DNA from: JAJEBT01 sp965214975 | Lineage (GTDB): Bacteria > Pseudomonadota > Alphaproteobacteria > MPNO01 > UBA830 | Length of the DNA stretch: 64,000 nucleotides | NCBI GenBank assembly: GCA_965214975.1 | Contig: OZ244055.1 | Coordinates: 3,038,001 to 3,102,000, forward strand | Direction: 5' to 3' | In this document: in pieces, positions 1 to 8,340 of the stretch | Layout of the letters: each line of letters begins with the position of its first letter | How positions within the stretch are numbered: the first letter of the stretch is position 1 | Notes under the pieces: generated by a model | What the model was told of the DNA's origin: nothing | Seen by the model: the letters and a program-made list of their open reading frames with translations, nothing else | Database searches by the model: none | Program-made: the position numbers and the translations under genes

Positions 1-554
1 AACCGTTCGAACCACCCGGCCAGGCCGGGGCTTCCCGAACGCCAGTTCTCGTCCGGGAGGGTCTGGTCGAGATACGCGAGCGCGACCGCGACCGAGATCG
101 TGCCGATGTCGGCCACGTCCCCGAGGTTCTCCTCCTCGAGCGCGGAGGCGCCGGCGAGCGCGACCGACCTGTTGTGCGCGATCCAGCCCGCGGACCGGCG
201 TTCGGGCTTGCGGAGCCCCTCGACGAAACAGGCGACGAGCGCCGCGATCATGCCATCGGCCAGCGCCTCCCGCCGCAGCGCCGTCCAGCGCGCCGGACCG
301 TCGGCGGACAGCATCTCGGGGCCGTCGCAGACCGCGTCGAGATACTGCAGGATCACCGACGAATCGTAGACGGCCTCGCCGTCGTCGGCGACGAGGCATG
401 GAATCTTGCCGAGGGGGTTCGGTGTCGCCGCCCGGTCCTCGCGGCTCAGCGGGTTCGACTTCTCGAGGACGATCCCGTCCCCGATCCCCTTTTCCCCGAT
501 CATCACCATGACCTTGCGCGCGAACGGCGATGTCGGCGACCAGCGCAGCTTCAT
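1..554 (-). CDS. Glutathione S-transferase family protein (3' end outside window)
   Basis: Starts with ATG at 552-554 on the minus strand and runs off the left edge, so about 184 residues are visible. The first 80 residues look like a thioredoxin-fold GST domain: the opening MKLRWSPTSPFARKV has the SPFARKV segment of GSTs, followed by the cis-Pro region GKIPCLV and the DSSVILQYLD glutathione-contact stretch (E/D-S). A helical C-terminal domain follows. It begins 25 bp after the gloB stop in the same direction, so the two are probably cotranscribed, which suits thiol and glutathione metabolism. The substrate cannot be told from sequence. Confidence 0.85.
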   Translation of the reverse strand, partial: MKLRWSPTSPFARKVMVMIGEKGIGDGIVLEKSNPLSREDRAATPNPLGKIPCLVADDGEAVYDSSVILQYLDAVCDGPEMLSADGPARWTALRREALADGMIAALVACFVEGLRKPERRSAGWIAHNRSVALAGASALEEENLGDVADIGTISVAVALAYLDQTLPDENWRSGSPGLAGWFER

Positions 555-579
555 TCCCGTCTCCCGTCCGCCGCCGCGT

Positions 580-1350
580 TCAGAAACCGTCCTTGCGGGT
601 GCGCACCTCGGCGAACACCTCGACCGGGGCACGGCCCTCCATTCCGAGCGCGCGCGCGAAGGCCGCGTCGCCGGCGCGCAGGAACGGATTGGTGCGCCGC
701 TCCAGCCCCATCAGCGAGGGAACCGTCGAGACGCCGGCCTCCCGGCGGCGCTCGATCTGGCGGGCGTATTCCCTGAGATCGTCGTTGCCGGGATCGACAT
801 GCAGCGCGAACTTCGCGTTGGCGGCCGTGTATTCGTGGGCGCAGTAGACCCAGGTCTCGTCCGGAACCTCCGCGAACTTGGAGATCGACTTGTACATCTG
901 CTCGTGGGTGCCCTCGAACACCCGCCCGCAGCCGAGGGCGAACAGCGTGTCGCCGCAGAACAGGGCGCGGCTCTCCGGGAACCAGTAGGCGATGTGGCCG
1001 CGGGTGTGGCCCGGCACGTCCCAGACCTTCGCCTCGGCCCCGTGGAGCCGGCAGACGTCGCCGTCGCCGACCTCGACGTCGATCATCGGAATGCGCTCGC
1101 GGTCGGCGCGGGGCCCGATCACGGTGCAGCCCGTCGCCTCCTTGATCCGGGACACGCCGCCGATGTGATCGTCGTGATGATGGGTCGCGAGGACATGCGT
1201 GAGATTCCACCCGAACATGGCGAGCGTGGCGAGAACGGGGTCGGCGTCGGACGGATCGACCACCGCGGCGTTGCCCGTGGAACTTTCCCGCAGCAGATAG
1301 ACGTAGTTGTCCGAACGGGTCGGGATCTGGTGGATTTCCAGGGTGGACAT
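580..1350 (-). CDS. gloB: Hydroxyacylglutathione hydrolase (glyoxalase II)
   Basis: 256 residues, the usual glyoxalase II length. It would hydrolyse S-lactoylglutathione to lactate and glutathione, completing methylglyoxal detoxification in the cytoplasm. The metallo-beta-lactamase motif THHHDDH is at residues 56-62, giving both metal sites; further metal ligands sit in GHTRGH, in FCGDTLF and in the CAHEYT segment. The C-terminal third carries the family's helical glutathione-binding domain (R-x-x-K-D at the end). ATG at 1348-1350 has a GGAGAA Shine-Dalgarno sequence about 8 bases upstream. The GST gene follows 25 bp downstream. It is divergent from the methyltransferase at 1654, an arrangement common in Rhodospirillales. 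Confidence 0.95.
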   Translation of the reverse strand: MSTLEIHQIPTRSDNYVYLLRESSTGNAAVVDPSDADPVLATLAMFGWNLTHVLATHHHDDHIGGVSRIKEATGCTVIGPRADRERIPMIDVEVGDGDVCRLHGAEAKVWDVPGHTRGHIAYWFPESRALFCGDTLFALGCGRVFEGTHEQMYKSISKFAEVPDETWVYCAHEYTAANAKFALHVDPGNDDLREYARQIERRREAGVSTVPSLMGLERRTNPFLRAGDAAFARALGMEGRAPVEVFAEVRTRKDGF

Positions 1351-1653
1351 GAACCGTTCTCCGGCATGGCGCGACTCCGCGTTCCAAGCTACCAAACTCG
1401 CCGGCCCGACGCCAACGGCGCGGACATCAGGACTCGTTCCCGTCCGGCGACGGGTGAACCGGACGCGTCCGGCGGACCGTTCGGGAACGCATTCTTTCGT
1501 CCGCGTTCCGGTTCGGCCTCGTGAAACCGCTCTCGGTCGCGCGGCAGACGGACCTCGCCCGCCGCAGGCGCCCGGTCGCGACAAAAACCGGTCCCGGCGC
1601 GGACATGCGCGGACGGGCTTCCCAGCGCGCCGGCGATGGCGGATATTGCCGGC

Positions 1654-2451
1654 ATGCACGACGATGTCGTCGAATTTCACGACTTCTACGCTTCCCCGGC
1701 GGGCCTCGCGGCGCGCCGGATCGTCCTGCGCTGCATCCGCGACATGTGGCCGGACGCTTCGGGCCTGAATGTCGCGGGCATCGGGTACGTCGTTCCGTAT
1801 CTCTCGCCGTTCGTCGAGGAGGCCAGGCGAACGGTCGCGCTGACGCCGCCCCGCCAGGGCGCGGTCCGGTGGCCGGACAAGGGAACCGAGGCCACGGTTC
1901 TCGCGCACGAGGACCACCTGCCGCTCCCCGGTCTTTCCATGGACCGCGTCCTGCTCGTGCATGCGCTCGAGCATTCGGAGCGGTTGCGGCCGCTGCTGCG
2001 CGAGGTCTGGAGAATCATGGCGGACGACGGACGGCTGCTCGTCATCGCGCCCAACCGGAGGGGAATCTGGGCGCGCATGGACCGCACCCCGTTCGGCCAC
2101 GGCCACCCCTACACTCCGGGACAGCTCGGCCGGCTTCTGCGGGAAAGCCTGTTCGTTCCGAGCCGGCAGGCGATCGGACTCTACGTTCCACCGGTGCGCT
2201 CGCGCATGGCGCTCGGCTCCGCGCCGGCCATCGAGAGAATCGGCCGCCGCTGGTTCACGGCGTTCGGCGGACTCCTGTTCGTCGAAGCCGAGAAGGAGAT
2301 CTACGCGGGGGCGCTGGCGAAGGAGGGCCAGCCCGTCGGCCGGCGCCGCTATGTGGGCGTGGCCCGCAGCATGGACCGCGGCACGTCGGGCCGGACGGAA
2401 CCGTTCCGGTCGGCTTCGAGACCCCGAACGTCGCGACCGGGACCGCGCTAG
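1654..2451 (+). CDS. Class I SAM-dependent methyltransferase family protein
   Basis: 265 residues from the ATG at 1654, which gives the N-terminus MHDDVVEFHDFYASPAG expected for the methyltransferase found beside gloB in many alphaproteobacteria; an in-frame ATG at 1636 has no better ribosome site. The degenerate SAM-binding part is the segment around NVAGIGYVVPYL, less Gly-rich than usual, and LVHALEHSE followed by EVWRIMADDGRLLVIAPN corresponds to the motif IV-V region of class I enzymes. The methyl acceptor is unknown. The stop codon lies within CTAG at 2448-2451 and overlaps the stop of the convergent metW gene. Confidence 0.8.
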   Translation: MHDDVVEFHDFYASPAGLAARRIVLRCIRDMWPDASGLNVAGIGYVVPYLSPFVEEARRTVALTPPRQGAVRWPDKGTEATVLAHEDHLPLPGLSMDRVLLVHALEHSERLRPLLREVWRIMADDGRLLVIAPNRRGIWARMDRTPFGHGHPYTPGQLGRLLRESLFVPSRQAIGLYVPPVRSRMALGSAPAIERIGRRWFTAFGGLLFVEAEKEIYAGALAKEGQPVGRRRYVGVARSMDRGTSGRTEPFRSASRPRTSRPGPR

Positions 2452-3056
2452 CGCCGGGACAGCAGGAAAATCGCCTCCACGCATCTCCGGTTGACGCCGG
2501 CGCCGATGCCGCCGAGCTGGCGGACCGCCCCGGCCCGCGACAGCGACAGCGCGCGTTCGACATCGAGGCCCAGTTCCCGGCAGAGGTCGCCGAAGTCCCG
2601 GATCGTGCACAGGCGAATGTTCGGGGTGTCGTACCAGTTGTCGCCTTCGGCGCTGACCGCGGGCATGCGCCCCTTCAGCAGCAGATCGAGCCGGAAGCGC
2701 CAGTGCCCGTAGTTGGTGAACGAGACCACCGCGTGCCGGCCGATCCGCACGAGATGGGAAAGCATCCGCTTGGGGTCGTGCGTGACCTGAAGCGTGTGCG
2801 ACAGCACGGCGTAGTCGAACGCGCCTTCGGGATAGTCGGCAAGGTCGATTTCGGCGTCTCCCTGGACGACCGAAAGCCCGCGGGCGACGCAAGCCGTCAC
2901 CTTCTCCTGGACCAGTTCGATGCCCCGTCCGTCCACGCCCCTGTTGCGCATCAGGTGATCGAGCAGGGTGCCGTCGCCGCAGCCGACGTCGAGAACGGTG
3001 CTGCCATGGCCGATCAGCCCGGCGACGACCTCCAGATCCTGGCGCAACGGCGTCAT
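2448..3056 (-). CDS. metW: Methionine biosynthesis protein MetW
   Basis: 202 residues, normal for MetW, a SAM-methyltransferase-fold protein that acts with MetX in homoserine acetylation. The SAM motif VLDVGCGDGT is at residues 21-30, and the family segment around YDTPNIRLCT is present near residue 145. The ATG at 3054-3056 overlaps the metX stop codon (ATGA), so translation is coupled to metX. The MetX-MetW pair is a known signature of the acetylhomoserine route in alpha- and betaproteobacteria. The identity is secure; the exact molecular role of MetW is less well established for the family. Confidence 0.95.
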   Translation of the reverse strand: MTPLRQDLEVVAGLIGHGSTVLDVGCGDGTLLDHLMRNRGVDGRGIELVQEKVTACVARGLSVVQGDAEIDLADYPEGAFDYAVLSHTLQVTHDPKRMLSHLVRIGRHAVVSFTNYGHWRFRLDLLLKGRMPAVSAEGDNWYDTPNIRLCTIRDFGDLCRELGLDVERALSLSRAGAVRQLGGIGAGVNRRCVEAIFLLSRR

Positions 3057-4237
3057 GGAAACGGAAGTCCGCGATGTTCCGCCGCGCCCTCGAGGAAACG
3101 CCTGACGGCGGCATGGAACCCCGGCACCTCCCGTTCCTCGAGGAGAAACGCGTCGTGGCCCTTGTCGGTCTCGATCTCGACGAAGCTCACCTTGGCGCCG
3201 ACCGCGTTCAGGGCATGCACGATCTTGCGGCTTTCGGCCGTCGGAAACAGCCAGTCGCTGGTGAAGGAGACGAGGCAGAACCGCACCGGCGTGCCCTTGA
3301 ACACGTCCGCCAGAACGCCGTCGCGGTCCGCGGCAAGATCGAAATAGTCCATCGCCCGGGTGATGTAGCGATAGGAGTTGGCGTCGAAACGGTCGACGAA
3401 CGTGCTCCCCTGGTGCTGCAGATAGCTCTCGACCTGGAATTCGGGATCGAAGCTGAAGCCGAAGCCCTTGCGGGTCTGGAGTTCGCGCCCGAACTTGTCG
3501 TGAAGCGCGGGTTCGGAAAGATAGGTGATGTGGGCGAGCATGCGCGCCACGGCGAGGCCGCGCCGGGGCGTCGTGTCGGCCTCGAAATAGGCGCCGCCGC
3601 GCCAGTCCGGGTCGGCCATGATCGCCTGCCGCCCGACCTCGTGAAACGCGATGTTCTGCGCCGAATGCCGTGCCGCGCCCGCGATCGGCACCGCCGAGAA
3701 CACGCGGTCCGGATAGCTGGCCGCCCATTCGAGCGCCTGCATGGCCCCCATGGACCCGCCGATGACGCAGAAGAGCCGGTCGATGCCGAGCTCGTCGAGC
3801 AGCAGCACCTGGGCGCGCACCATGTCGCCGATCGTGATCACCGGAAAGTCCGTTCCCCACGGCCGGCCGGTTTCCGGGTTGGTTTCCCTGGGGCCCTCGG
3901 ACCCCATGCAGCCGCCGAGCACGTTGGCGCAGATGACGAAGTGGCGGTTCGTGTCGAGGGGCTTGCCGGGACCGACCGTTTCCGCCCACCAGCCCGGGCG
4001 GCCCGTCACCGGGTGGGTGCCGCAGACATGCTGGTCCCCCGTCAGGGCATGGCAGACGAGCACCGCGTTCGACCGGTCGGCGTCGAGTTCGCCCATGGTC
4101 GTGTAGGCGACCTTGAAGGGCCCGATCTTCCGTCCGGAATCGAGCGGCATCGGCCTGGCGGTCGCCAGTTCCACGCGCTGCGTGACGATCTCGGGCGCTG
4201 CCGGTGCCGCGTCGCGGCTGTCGTCCACGGGCCGCAT
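3053..4237 (-). CDS. metX: Homoserine O-acetyltransferase MetX
   Basis: About 394 residues. Transfers acetyl from acetyl-CoA to homoserine, the committed step of methionine synthesis. It has the alpha/beta-hydrolase fold: nucleophile elbow GGSMG with Ser near residue 162, the acid in the TSDWLFPT segment and the catalytic His in the KGHDAFL segment. The HALTGDQH and GSEGPRETNP stretches are typical of MetX. I chose the ATG at 4235-4237 because GGAG lies 5 bases before it; an in-frame GTG at 4243 is possible and adds two residues. I looked for a SAM-II type riboswitch in the 150 bases upstream and did not see its conserved core. Confidence 0.95.
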   Translation of the reverse strand: MRPVDDSRDAAPAAPEIVTQRVELATARPMPLDSGRKIGPFKVAYTTMGELDADRSNAVLVCHALTGDQHVCGTHPVTGRPGWWAETVGPGKPLDTNRHFVICANVLGGCMGSEGPRETNPETGRPWGTDFPVITIGDMVRAQVLLLDELGIDRLFCVIGGSMGAMQALEWAASYPDRVFSAVPIAGAARHSAQNIAFHEVGRQAIMADPDWRGGAYFEADTTPRRGLAVARMLAHITYLSEPALHDKFGRELQTRKGFGFSFDPEFQVESYLQHQGSTFVDRFDANSYRYITRAMDYFDLAADRDGVLADVFKGTPVRFCLVSFTSDWLFPTAESRKIVHALNAVGAKVSFVEIETDKGHDAFLLEEREVPGFHAAVRRFLEGAAEHRGLPFP

Positions 4238-4389
4238 CGCCACTCCGCGCGTTTCACCGGACAGAACCCCGCACGCCCCGGATCCATGGCGCCGGCTCGA
4301 TCATCGGAAATTGCCGGCGGGCGGAGCGGAATCGGCGCAAACCGGAGTCTAGAACGGCGAGGGGAAGTTTCAAGCCCCGCCGCGCCGAT

Positions 4390-4683
4390 GGCGAAGGTCT
4401 GTTGGCGCAACGCGAGCAGGATGCGCGTCTGAACCGTGCCGACTGCCGCTTCCACGAGACCCTTGTCCGTGACCCGCCCCGGGCGCGTGGGCAGCACCGC
4501 AACGTTGCAGTGCTGCCCGAACTCGCGGAAGCTCGCGTCGAGTTGGGGTTCCTCGCGGTCGGCCTTGCGAACCCAGGCCTTGAGGTTGTCGATGATCCAG
4601 CGCCGGGGGTGCCCGCTCCGGTCAGGCATCGCCTCGGCATGGATCGTTCGCGAGAGGGCTAGCACGGCGGCGAAAATATCCAC
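4390..4683 (-). pseudogene. Remnant of IS21-family transposase (istA)
   Basis: A 98-codon open stretch on the minus strand resembles the C-terminal half of IstA. It starts with DIFAAVLALSRTIHAEAM, like the beginning of the catalytic core. After a gap where the central catalytic part should be, it continues with IIDNLKAWVRKADREEP, FREFGQHCNVAVLPTRPGR, TDKGLVEAAVGTVQ and LRQQTF, which match the usual PDNLK, H-x-x-AV-PARP, DKA-VE and LR--FFSL succession. The internal deletion and missing ends show a dead fragment. It lies directly upstream of metX and marks the left side of an accessory island. Confidence 0.75.
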
Positions 4684-4696
4684 GTCGATTTTTTAC

Positions 4697-4755
4697 GGGA
4701 ACCTGAGCCGTGCCCAATTCCTTGAAAATCAATGCCCACCGCGGCTCAGGTTCCC
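4697..4755. repeat. 14-bp perfect inverted repeat (possible mobile-element end)
   Basis: GGGAACCTGAGCCG at 4697-4710 is repeated as its exact reverse complement at 4742-4755, with 31 bases between. It lies between the istA remnant and the orphan membrane protein gene. On neither strand is the stem followed by a T-run, so it does not look like a normal terminator. It could be a leftover transposon end or a REP-like hairpin. Confidence 0.6.
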
Positions 4756-4798
4756 ATATCACACGCATCGGACGCCGGCCGATGCATGGACGGCGTGC

Positions 4799-5449
4799 TC
4801 ACCAAGTGCGCCCATGCGGTGGCGGCTTCCCGATCGCACGCATGATGTCCTTGTACTCGCATCCTCTGTCACACTGTCTGATGGACCGGGACGCCCAAGG
4901 CTCGACCAAGGCCGATGAGCACAGCGTGCCCGTGCAGGCCCGCACTTCGTAAACTTCCAGGATCGCCACCTCACATTCAGGTGGCCAAGGCCAAGTCGTG
5001 GAATCCTCGCGCACCCAATCAGCCTCCGGCAAAACAAATCCAACCTTTACAACAACCAATTTATTCCCCAAAGCCTGATCAGACGAGACGGCAGGGGCAA
5101 GCGCTAGATATTGATTAATCACTCGAGCCTTGCCGGTGATTTCAAATAGTTTAATCAGGTCAGCTCCCGACCTCTCGACACCCTCCAGGCTGTCCGGATA
5201 GACCAGCGTTTCCTTCACGGCTTCCTCGATCTGACGGTTTACGTCCCTCTCGGCGAAAAGGAAGTGGTCAAAGCAATAGCTTTCCGAGGGATCTCCGTTC
5301 CCTCTCGGCGGGCTTGTTCCTGTGTTCGTTCGGCTTTGTTCGTGTGCTTCGACTCTCTCCTTTTCCCGCTCCGTCTCGGGCCACCCCGACACCGTCACGA
5401 TACCCACGAAGACCCCGAGGATCACAAGGCCCCAGATGACATACTTCAC
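4799..5449 (-). CDS. Hypothetical membrane-anchored protein
   Basis: 216 residues from a GTG start. The first about 20 residues form one hydrophobic helix (MKYVIWGLVILGVFVGIVTV), then a charged linker, then a soluble domain with scattered Cys (near residues 59, 158, 172, 177, 193 and 197). I recognise no family. Base composition is visibly less GC-rich than the flanking housekeeping genes, consistent with acquisition. The start lies only 8 bases from the end of an IS-derived element (5457), with no clear Shine-Dalgarno sequence between, so the natural promoter may have been removed or replaced by the element. It could be a decayed gene that still keeps an open frame. Confidence 0.5.
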   Translation of the reverse strand: MKYVIWGLVILGVFVGIVTVSGWPETEREKERVEAHEQSRTNTGTSPPRGNGDPSESYCFDHFLFAERDVNRQIEEAVKETLVYPDSLEGVERSGADLIKLFEITGKARVINQYLALAPAVSSDQALGNKLVVVKVGFVLPEADWVREDSTTWPWPPECEVAILEVYEVRACTGTLCSSALVEPWASRSIRQCDRGCEYKDIMRAIGKPPPHGRTW

Positions 5450-5456
5450 AGCATTA

Positions 5457-6035
5457 GAGGAACTTGCAAAACTCCCCCTCCCGAGCCGCTTTCAAAATCC
5501 CGCGTTCGAGGGGATTTTTTGCCGCGGCCGGCGAATTTCCTGGCAATCGGGGCCGCTCCGTGATTCTATCGGGTTTCCGAGAACCTCGTCAGGGAGAGTA
5601 GCCCAAAGGCACCAAGACAGACATTGTACGGATCCCGGCATCACGTTCAAGATGACCTGTTTCCCTGGATCAAGGAAGAGTTCGGGCTGCCTCGCAATAG
5701 ACACCGCCACCTCGTGACGGCTCTCGAGTTCGCGCAGGTCGAGAGCTTCTTCCCTCGTTTCCACGGCCTGCCCAGTCGGCCGGTCGAGGGTCGCGCGTTC
5801 ATCACGAAGTGCGATTCAACGACGATCGAGGCGCACGAGAAGCCGCAGGCCCAGAAGCCGAAGCGCGGGTGTAGCCGTCCACGCAAGGGCGAAGAACGGC
5901 CGGGAAGGGGACGACGCCGCTCCAGTGGTGAAACGAGGATCCTGCTCGCTGCTGATTCTTGTTGCGTTCAATCCACGAAACTCCCCGGGCCGAGCTTCGG
6001 CAAGAACCTCCGGCCGAGAGTTTTGCACGTGGCTC
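5457..6035 (+). mobile_element. Shrunken, degenerate copy of the IS at 20282-21750
   Basis: Both ends match the intact IS further right. Positions 5457-5476 equal the reverse complement of that IS's right end (20 of 20 bases), and 5483-5580 match its left end nearly base for base. About 6017-6035 is a diverged right end. Inside, an open frame from 5624 keeps the N-terminal transposase residues (RHHVQDDLFPW) and then jumps to the later segment TTIEAHEKPQAQKPKRG and RPRKGEERPG, so the centre and the rest are deleted. The unit is about 580 bp against 1,469 bp for the full element. No matching target duplication is visible. Confidence 0.75.
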
Positions 6036-6595
6036 ATGTGTAAGACCGTTGTGGCATGCCTTCGACATGAAGAAACGGGCGGCGGCCGAGGAACGCTTCC
6101 GCCGATGTGTCGGCATCACGCGCCCGACGGCGATGCCAGTTGAGGAAACGTCCGGAAGCGCCGATGCGGAAACCGGGACCGGGAGCGGTCGGACTGGTCG
6201 CTTCGATAACCTGTCGGCCCCCCCCCCCGGTGTCCAATCCGGACGCGTTTCGTCGACATTCCCGGGACCGCGGACCCGGGACCGCGGATGTCTGGGCGAT
6301 CTTCGAAGCCAGCATTAACCGCGATTTCCGCACGGGCGGAAAACCGTTCCGCATCGTGCTCGTTGCTCGCAGAAACAGCCTCGGCGAGAGGCGCTGCCAA
6401 TCACGGACATTCCGGTTGCACGATGCTCAATATCGGGGGCACTTCCCGTCCATGATCCCTCCGACGGGAAGCGACGGCGAGCGATGCGGTTTCATGTCCG
6501 ATCAGCGACTTCGGGCTGCGTCCCGGGCCTTGACGGCGGATCCGGAACGGCACGCCCGTCTCGCGGACGGTGCTCCGGCCGGCGGGCGGCGGCGG
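6036..6595. other. Non-coding stretch in the accessory island
   Basis: 560 bases with no convincing gene in any frame. It contains an 11-base run of C at 6218-6228 and a short tandem repetition of GGACCGCGGA around 6264-6290. It lies between the degenerate IS and the secreted-protein gene and is probably eroded sequence. Confidence 0.4.
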
Positions 6596-7093
6596 TCAGT
6601 TCGAGGATCCGGCGCAGGCGTCGCCGTTCACCCGCAGATAGGCGTCGACGAACTTGTCCGTATCCTGCGATATAGAGGACAGGATGAATCCCGAATCTCT
6701 GCCATGGGCGCCGAAAGCGCCGGTGGCCCATGTAGATGCCATGCCATGATGTCCCGAACGAACATCAAGCAAGTGTTTTCTCAGAAAAATGCCTATGCTG
6801 AACGCAGGTCCAGAAATACTCACGTTCACATACAAATAATTATCTAGTGATAAGCCTCTTCTGTAAACACGCGCCGCTCTGAGTCTGCTGCGAACGCCGA
6901 TCTCGATATCCTCCTTCGTCAAACCGATGTCGGCAGCATCCTCGGACAAGTCTTCAACGAACAGTCCCACAGGACTGCAGTCGGTCCACAGTTCAAAACG
7001 GTCCAAACTTTCTTCGAAAGAAGACTGCGCCGACCCTGAAGACAGGGGAATCAGCAATGCTGAGCACACCAGAAAGGCCGAAAGAAATCTCAT
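6596..7093 (-). CDS. Hypothetical secreted protein
   Basis: 165 residues from the ATG at 7091-7093. A typical signal peptide covers residues 1-23: MRFL, then a hydrophobic core, then cleavage after SGSAQ-like residues. The mature part holds two Cys that could form a disulfide (in TDCSPV and DACAG) and the segment GLTKEDIEIGVRSRLRAARVY, which resembles small periplasmic proteins of unknown function. I cannot name a family. An upstream in-frame ATG at 7123 would add ten residues before the signal peptide and has no ribosome site. It is the last gene of the island and has a lower GC than its neighbours. Confidence 0.6.
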   Translation of the reverse strand: MRFLSAFLVCSALLIPLSSGSAQSSFEESLDRFELWTDCSPVGLFVEDLSEDAADIGLTKEDIEIGVRSRLRAARVYRRGLSLDNYLYVNVSISGPAFSIGIFLRKHLLDVRSGHHGMASTWATGAFGAHGRDSGFILSSISQDTDKFVDAYLRVNGDACAGSSN

Positions 7094-7479
7094 TTTTCGC
7101 CAAACCTCACGGACAAGGCACATGACCGAACGCGCATTGCGTCGTGGAAGCCCTAGTCACCCGCTCCGCCTCCGGCGGTTCACGAACCGGCCGCACGCTC
7201 GCATCCCGCACGCCGCCGACCGGTTCGCCGGGAACAACGAACCCGTCGCTTCGCCCGGCGACGCTCCGAGCCCCGGCCACCCTCCCCCTTCAAACCGCTT
7301 CCGCCAGCCCCCGTCTTCCGCTCCTGGCACCGGGGACCGCGATCGTCGAAACGAACCGCGGAGAACCGAACTCGACTTCACCTGCATGCCGCCGTTTTCT
7401 CTGCTACCTTGAGCGAGCGTCCTCCAGCCGTCAAACCGGAGGATCGGTCCGGCCCTCGGATTCCCGGAAACGACCAGTC
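7094..7479. other. Intergenic region before the aromatic amino acid operon
   Basis: 386 bases between the divergent secreted-protein gene and the chorismate mutase gene. No gene, RNA or clear attenuator is seen. It should hold the promoters of both, but I could not identify a convincing -35/-10 pair. Confidence 0.35.
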
Positions 7480-8340
7480 ATGACGACATCCAAGCCGCCT
7501 CTCGCCGAACTGCGGGAACGGATCGACGCGATCGACCGCGAACTTCACGAGCTGCTGATGCGCCGCGCCTCTGTGGCCGCCGACGTGATGCGGGCCAAGA
7601 AGGGCGGCCCCGTCTGGCGGCCCGCGCGCGAGGCCCAGGTTCTGCGCCGACTGGCCGAACGGCACCGCGGTGCCTTTCCGCTGCGCTCGCTGGTCCAGAT
7701 ATGGCGCGAGATCGTTTCCGCGATGACGCGGCTGCAAGGAGACTTCTCGGTCGCGGCCCACACCCCCGCGGGCGACCGGACCTTGCGCGGTCTGGCGCGT
7801 GACCACTTCGGCTGCGGCGCGGAGATCCGGCCGTTCGATCTTGCCTCCGACGTGCTTGAAGCCGTGAAGACGGGCGCCGCCACGGCCGGCGTCGTCGGCG
7901 AGCCGCGAGAGCCCGGAACCGAACCGTGGTGGAGCGCGCTTGCCGCCGACCCGGAAACCTCCATCTGCGCCGAACTCCCCTTCGCCGGCCCCGCCGGTGG
8001 CAGCGCCCGGACGTTCTGCGTCGCCCGCGTCCCCCTGGAGGAAAGCGGCGACGACCGCAGCCTTGTCGCGTTCGACGCGAACCGGAAACTCGGCCCGGGC
8101 GAGATCGCGTCCGTGGCGTCGGCGTTCGCGAAAGCGGAGTGGCGGGCGAGGGGATCCTGCACCATCGCCGGCGGCCACCGCCATTTCCTCGAATGCGGCG
8201 AGTTTCTCGCCCCCGGCGACGACCGCTTTCTTCGCCTTGCGGCCGAACCGCCGGAACCCGCGGAGGCGTTCTTCCACCTCGGCGCCTGGCCGGCGCCGCT
8301 CGCGACGCCGGACCGCGCAAACGGGAGTCCCGAACGATGA
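7480..8340 (+). CDS. Chorismate mutase (AroQ type) with extra C-terminal domain
   Basis: 286 residues. The N-terminal 90 residues are an AroQ chorismate mutase helix bundle (LAELRERIDAIDRELHELL, then RRASVAADVMRAKK and EAQVLRRLAERH), which converts chorismate to prephenate. Residues about 100-270 resemble the periplasmic-binding-like fold of prephenate dehydratase (GVVGEP, ICAELPF, FCVARV) but lack an obvious catalytic TRF motif, so dehydratase activity should not be assumed. The ATG is at 7480. The stop overlaps the hisC start (ATGA), placing it first in a CM-hisC-tyrA operon for tyrosine and phenylalanine synthesis. Confidence 0.85.
   Translation: MTTSKPPLAELRERIDAIDRELHELLMRRASVAADVMRAKKGGPVWRPAREAQVLRRLAERHRGAFPLRSLVQIWREIVSAMTRLQGDFSVAAHTPAGDRTLRGLARDHFGCGAEIRPFDLASDVLEAVKTGAATAGVVGEPREPGTEPWWSALAADPETSICAELPFAGPAGGSARTFCVARVPLEESGDDRSLVAFDANRKLGPGEIASVASAFAKAEWRARGSCTIAGGHRHFLECGEFLAPGDDRFLRLAAEPPEPAEAFFHLGAWPAPLATPDRANGSPER

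Noticed and set aside
580..3114. 844-codon open frame on the minus strand spanning gloB and beyond
   Set aside because: Only its last 256 codons match a family (gloB). The rest is antisense to the methyltransferase gene and has the Arg/Pro/Gly-rich composition of chance frames in high-GC DNA.
4244..4389. SAM riboswitch in front of metX
   Set aside because: This is where SAM-II riboswitches occur in alphaproteobacteria, but the conserved core sequence and pseudoknot pairing were not found.
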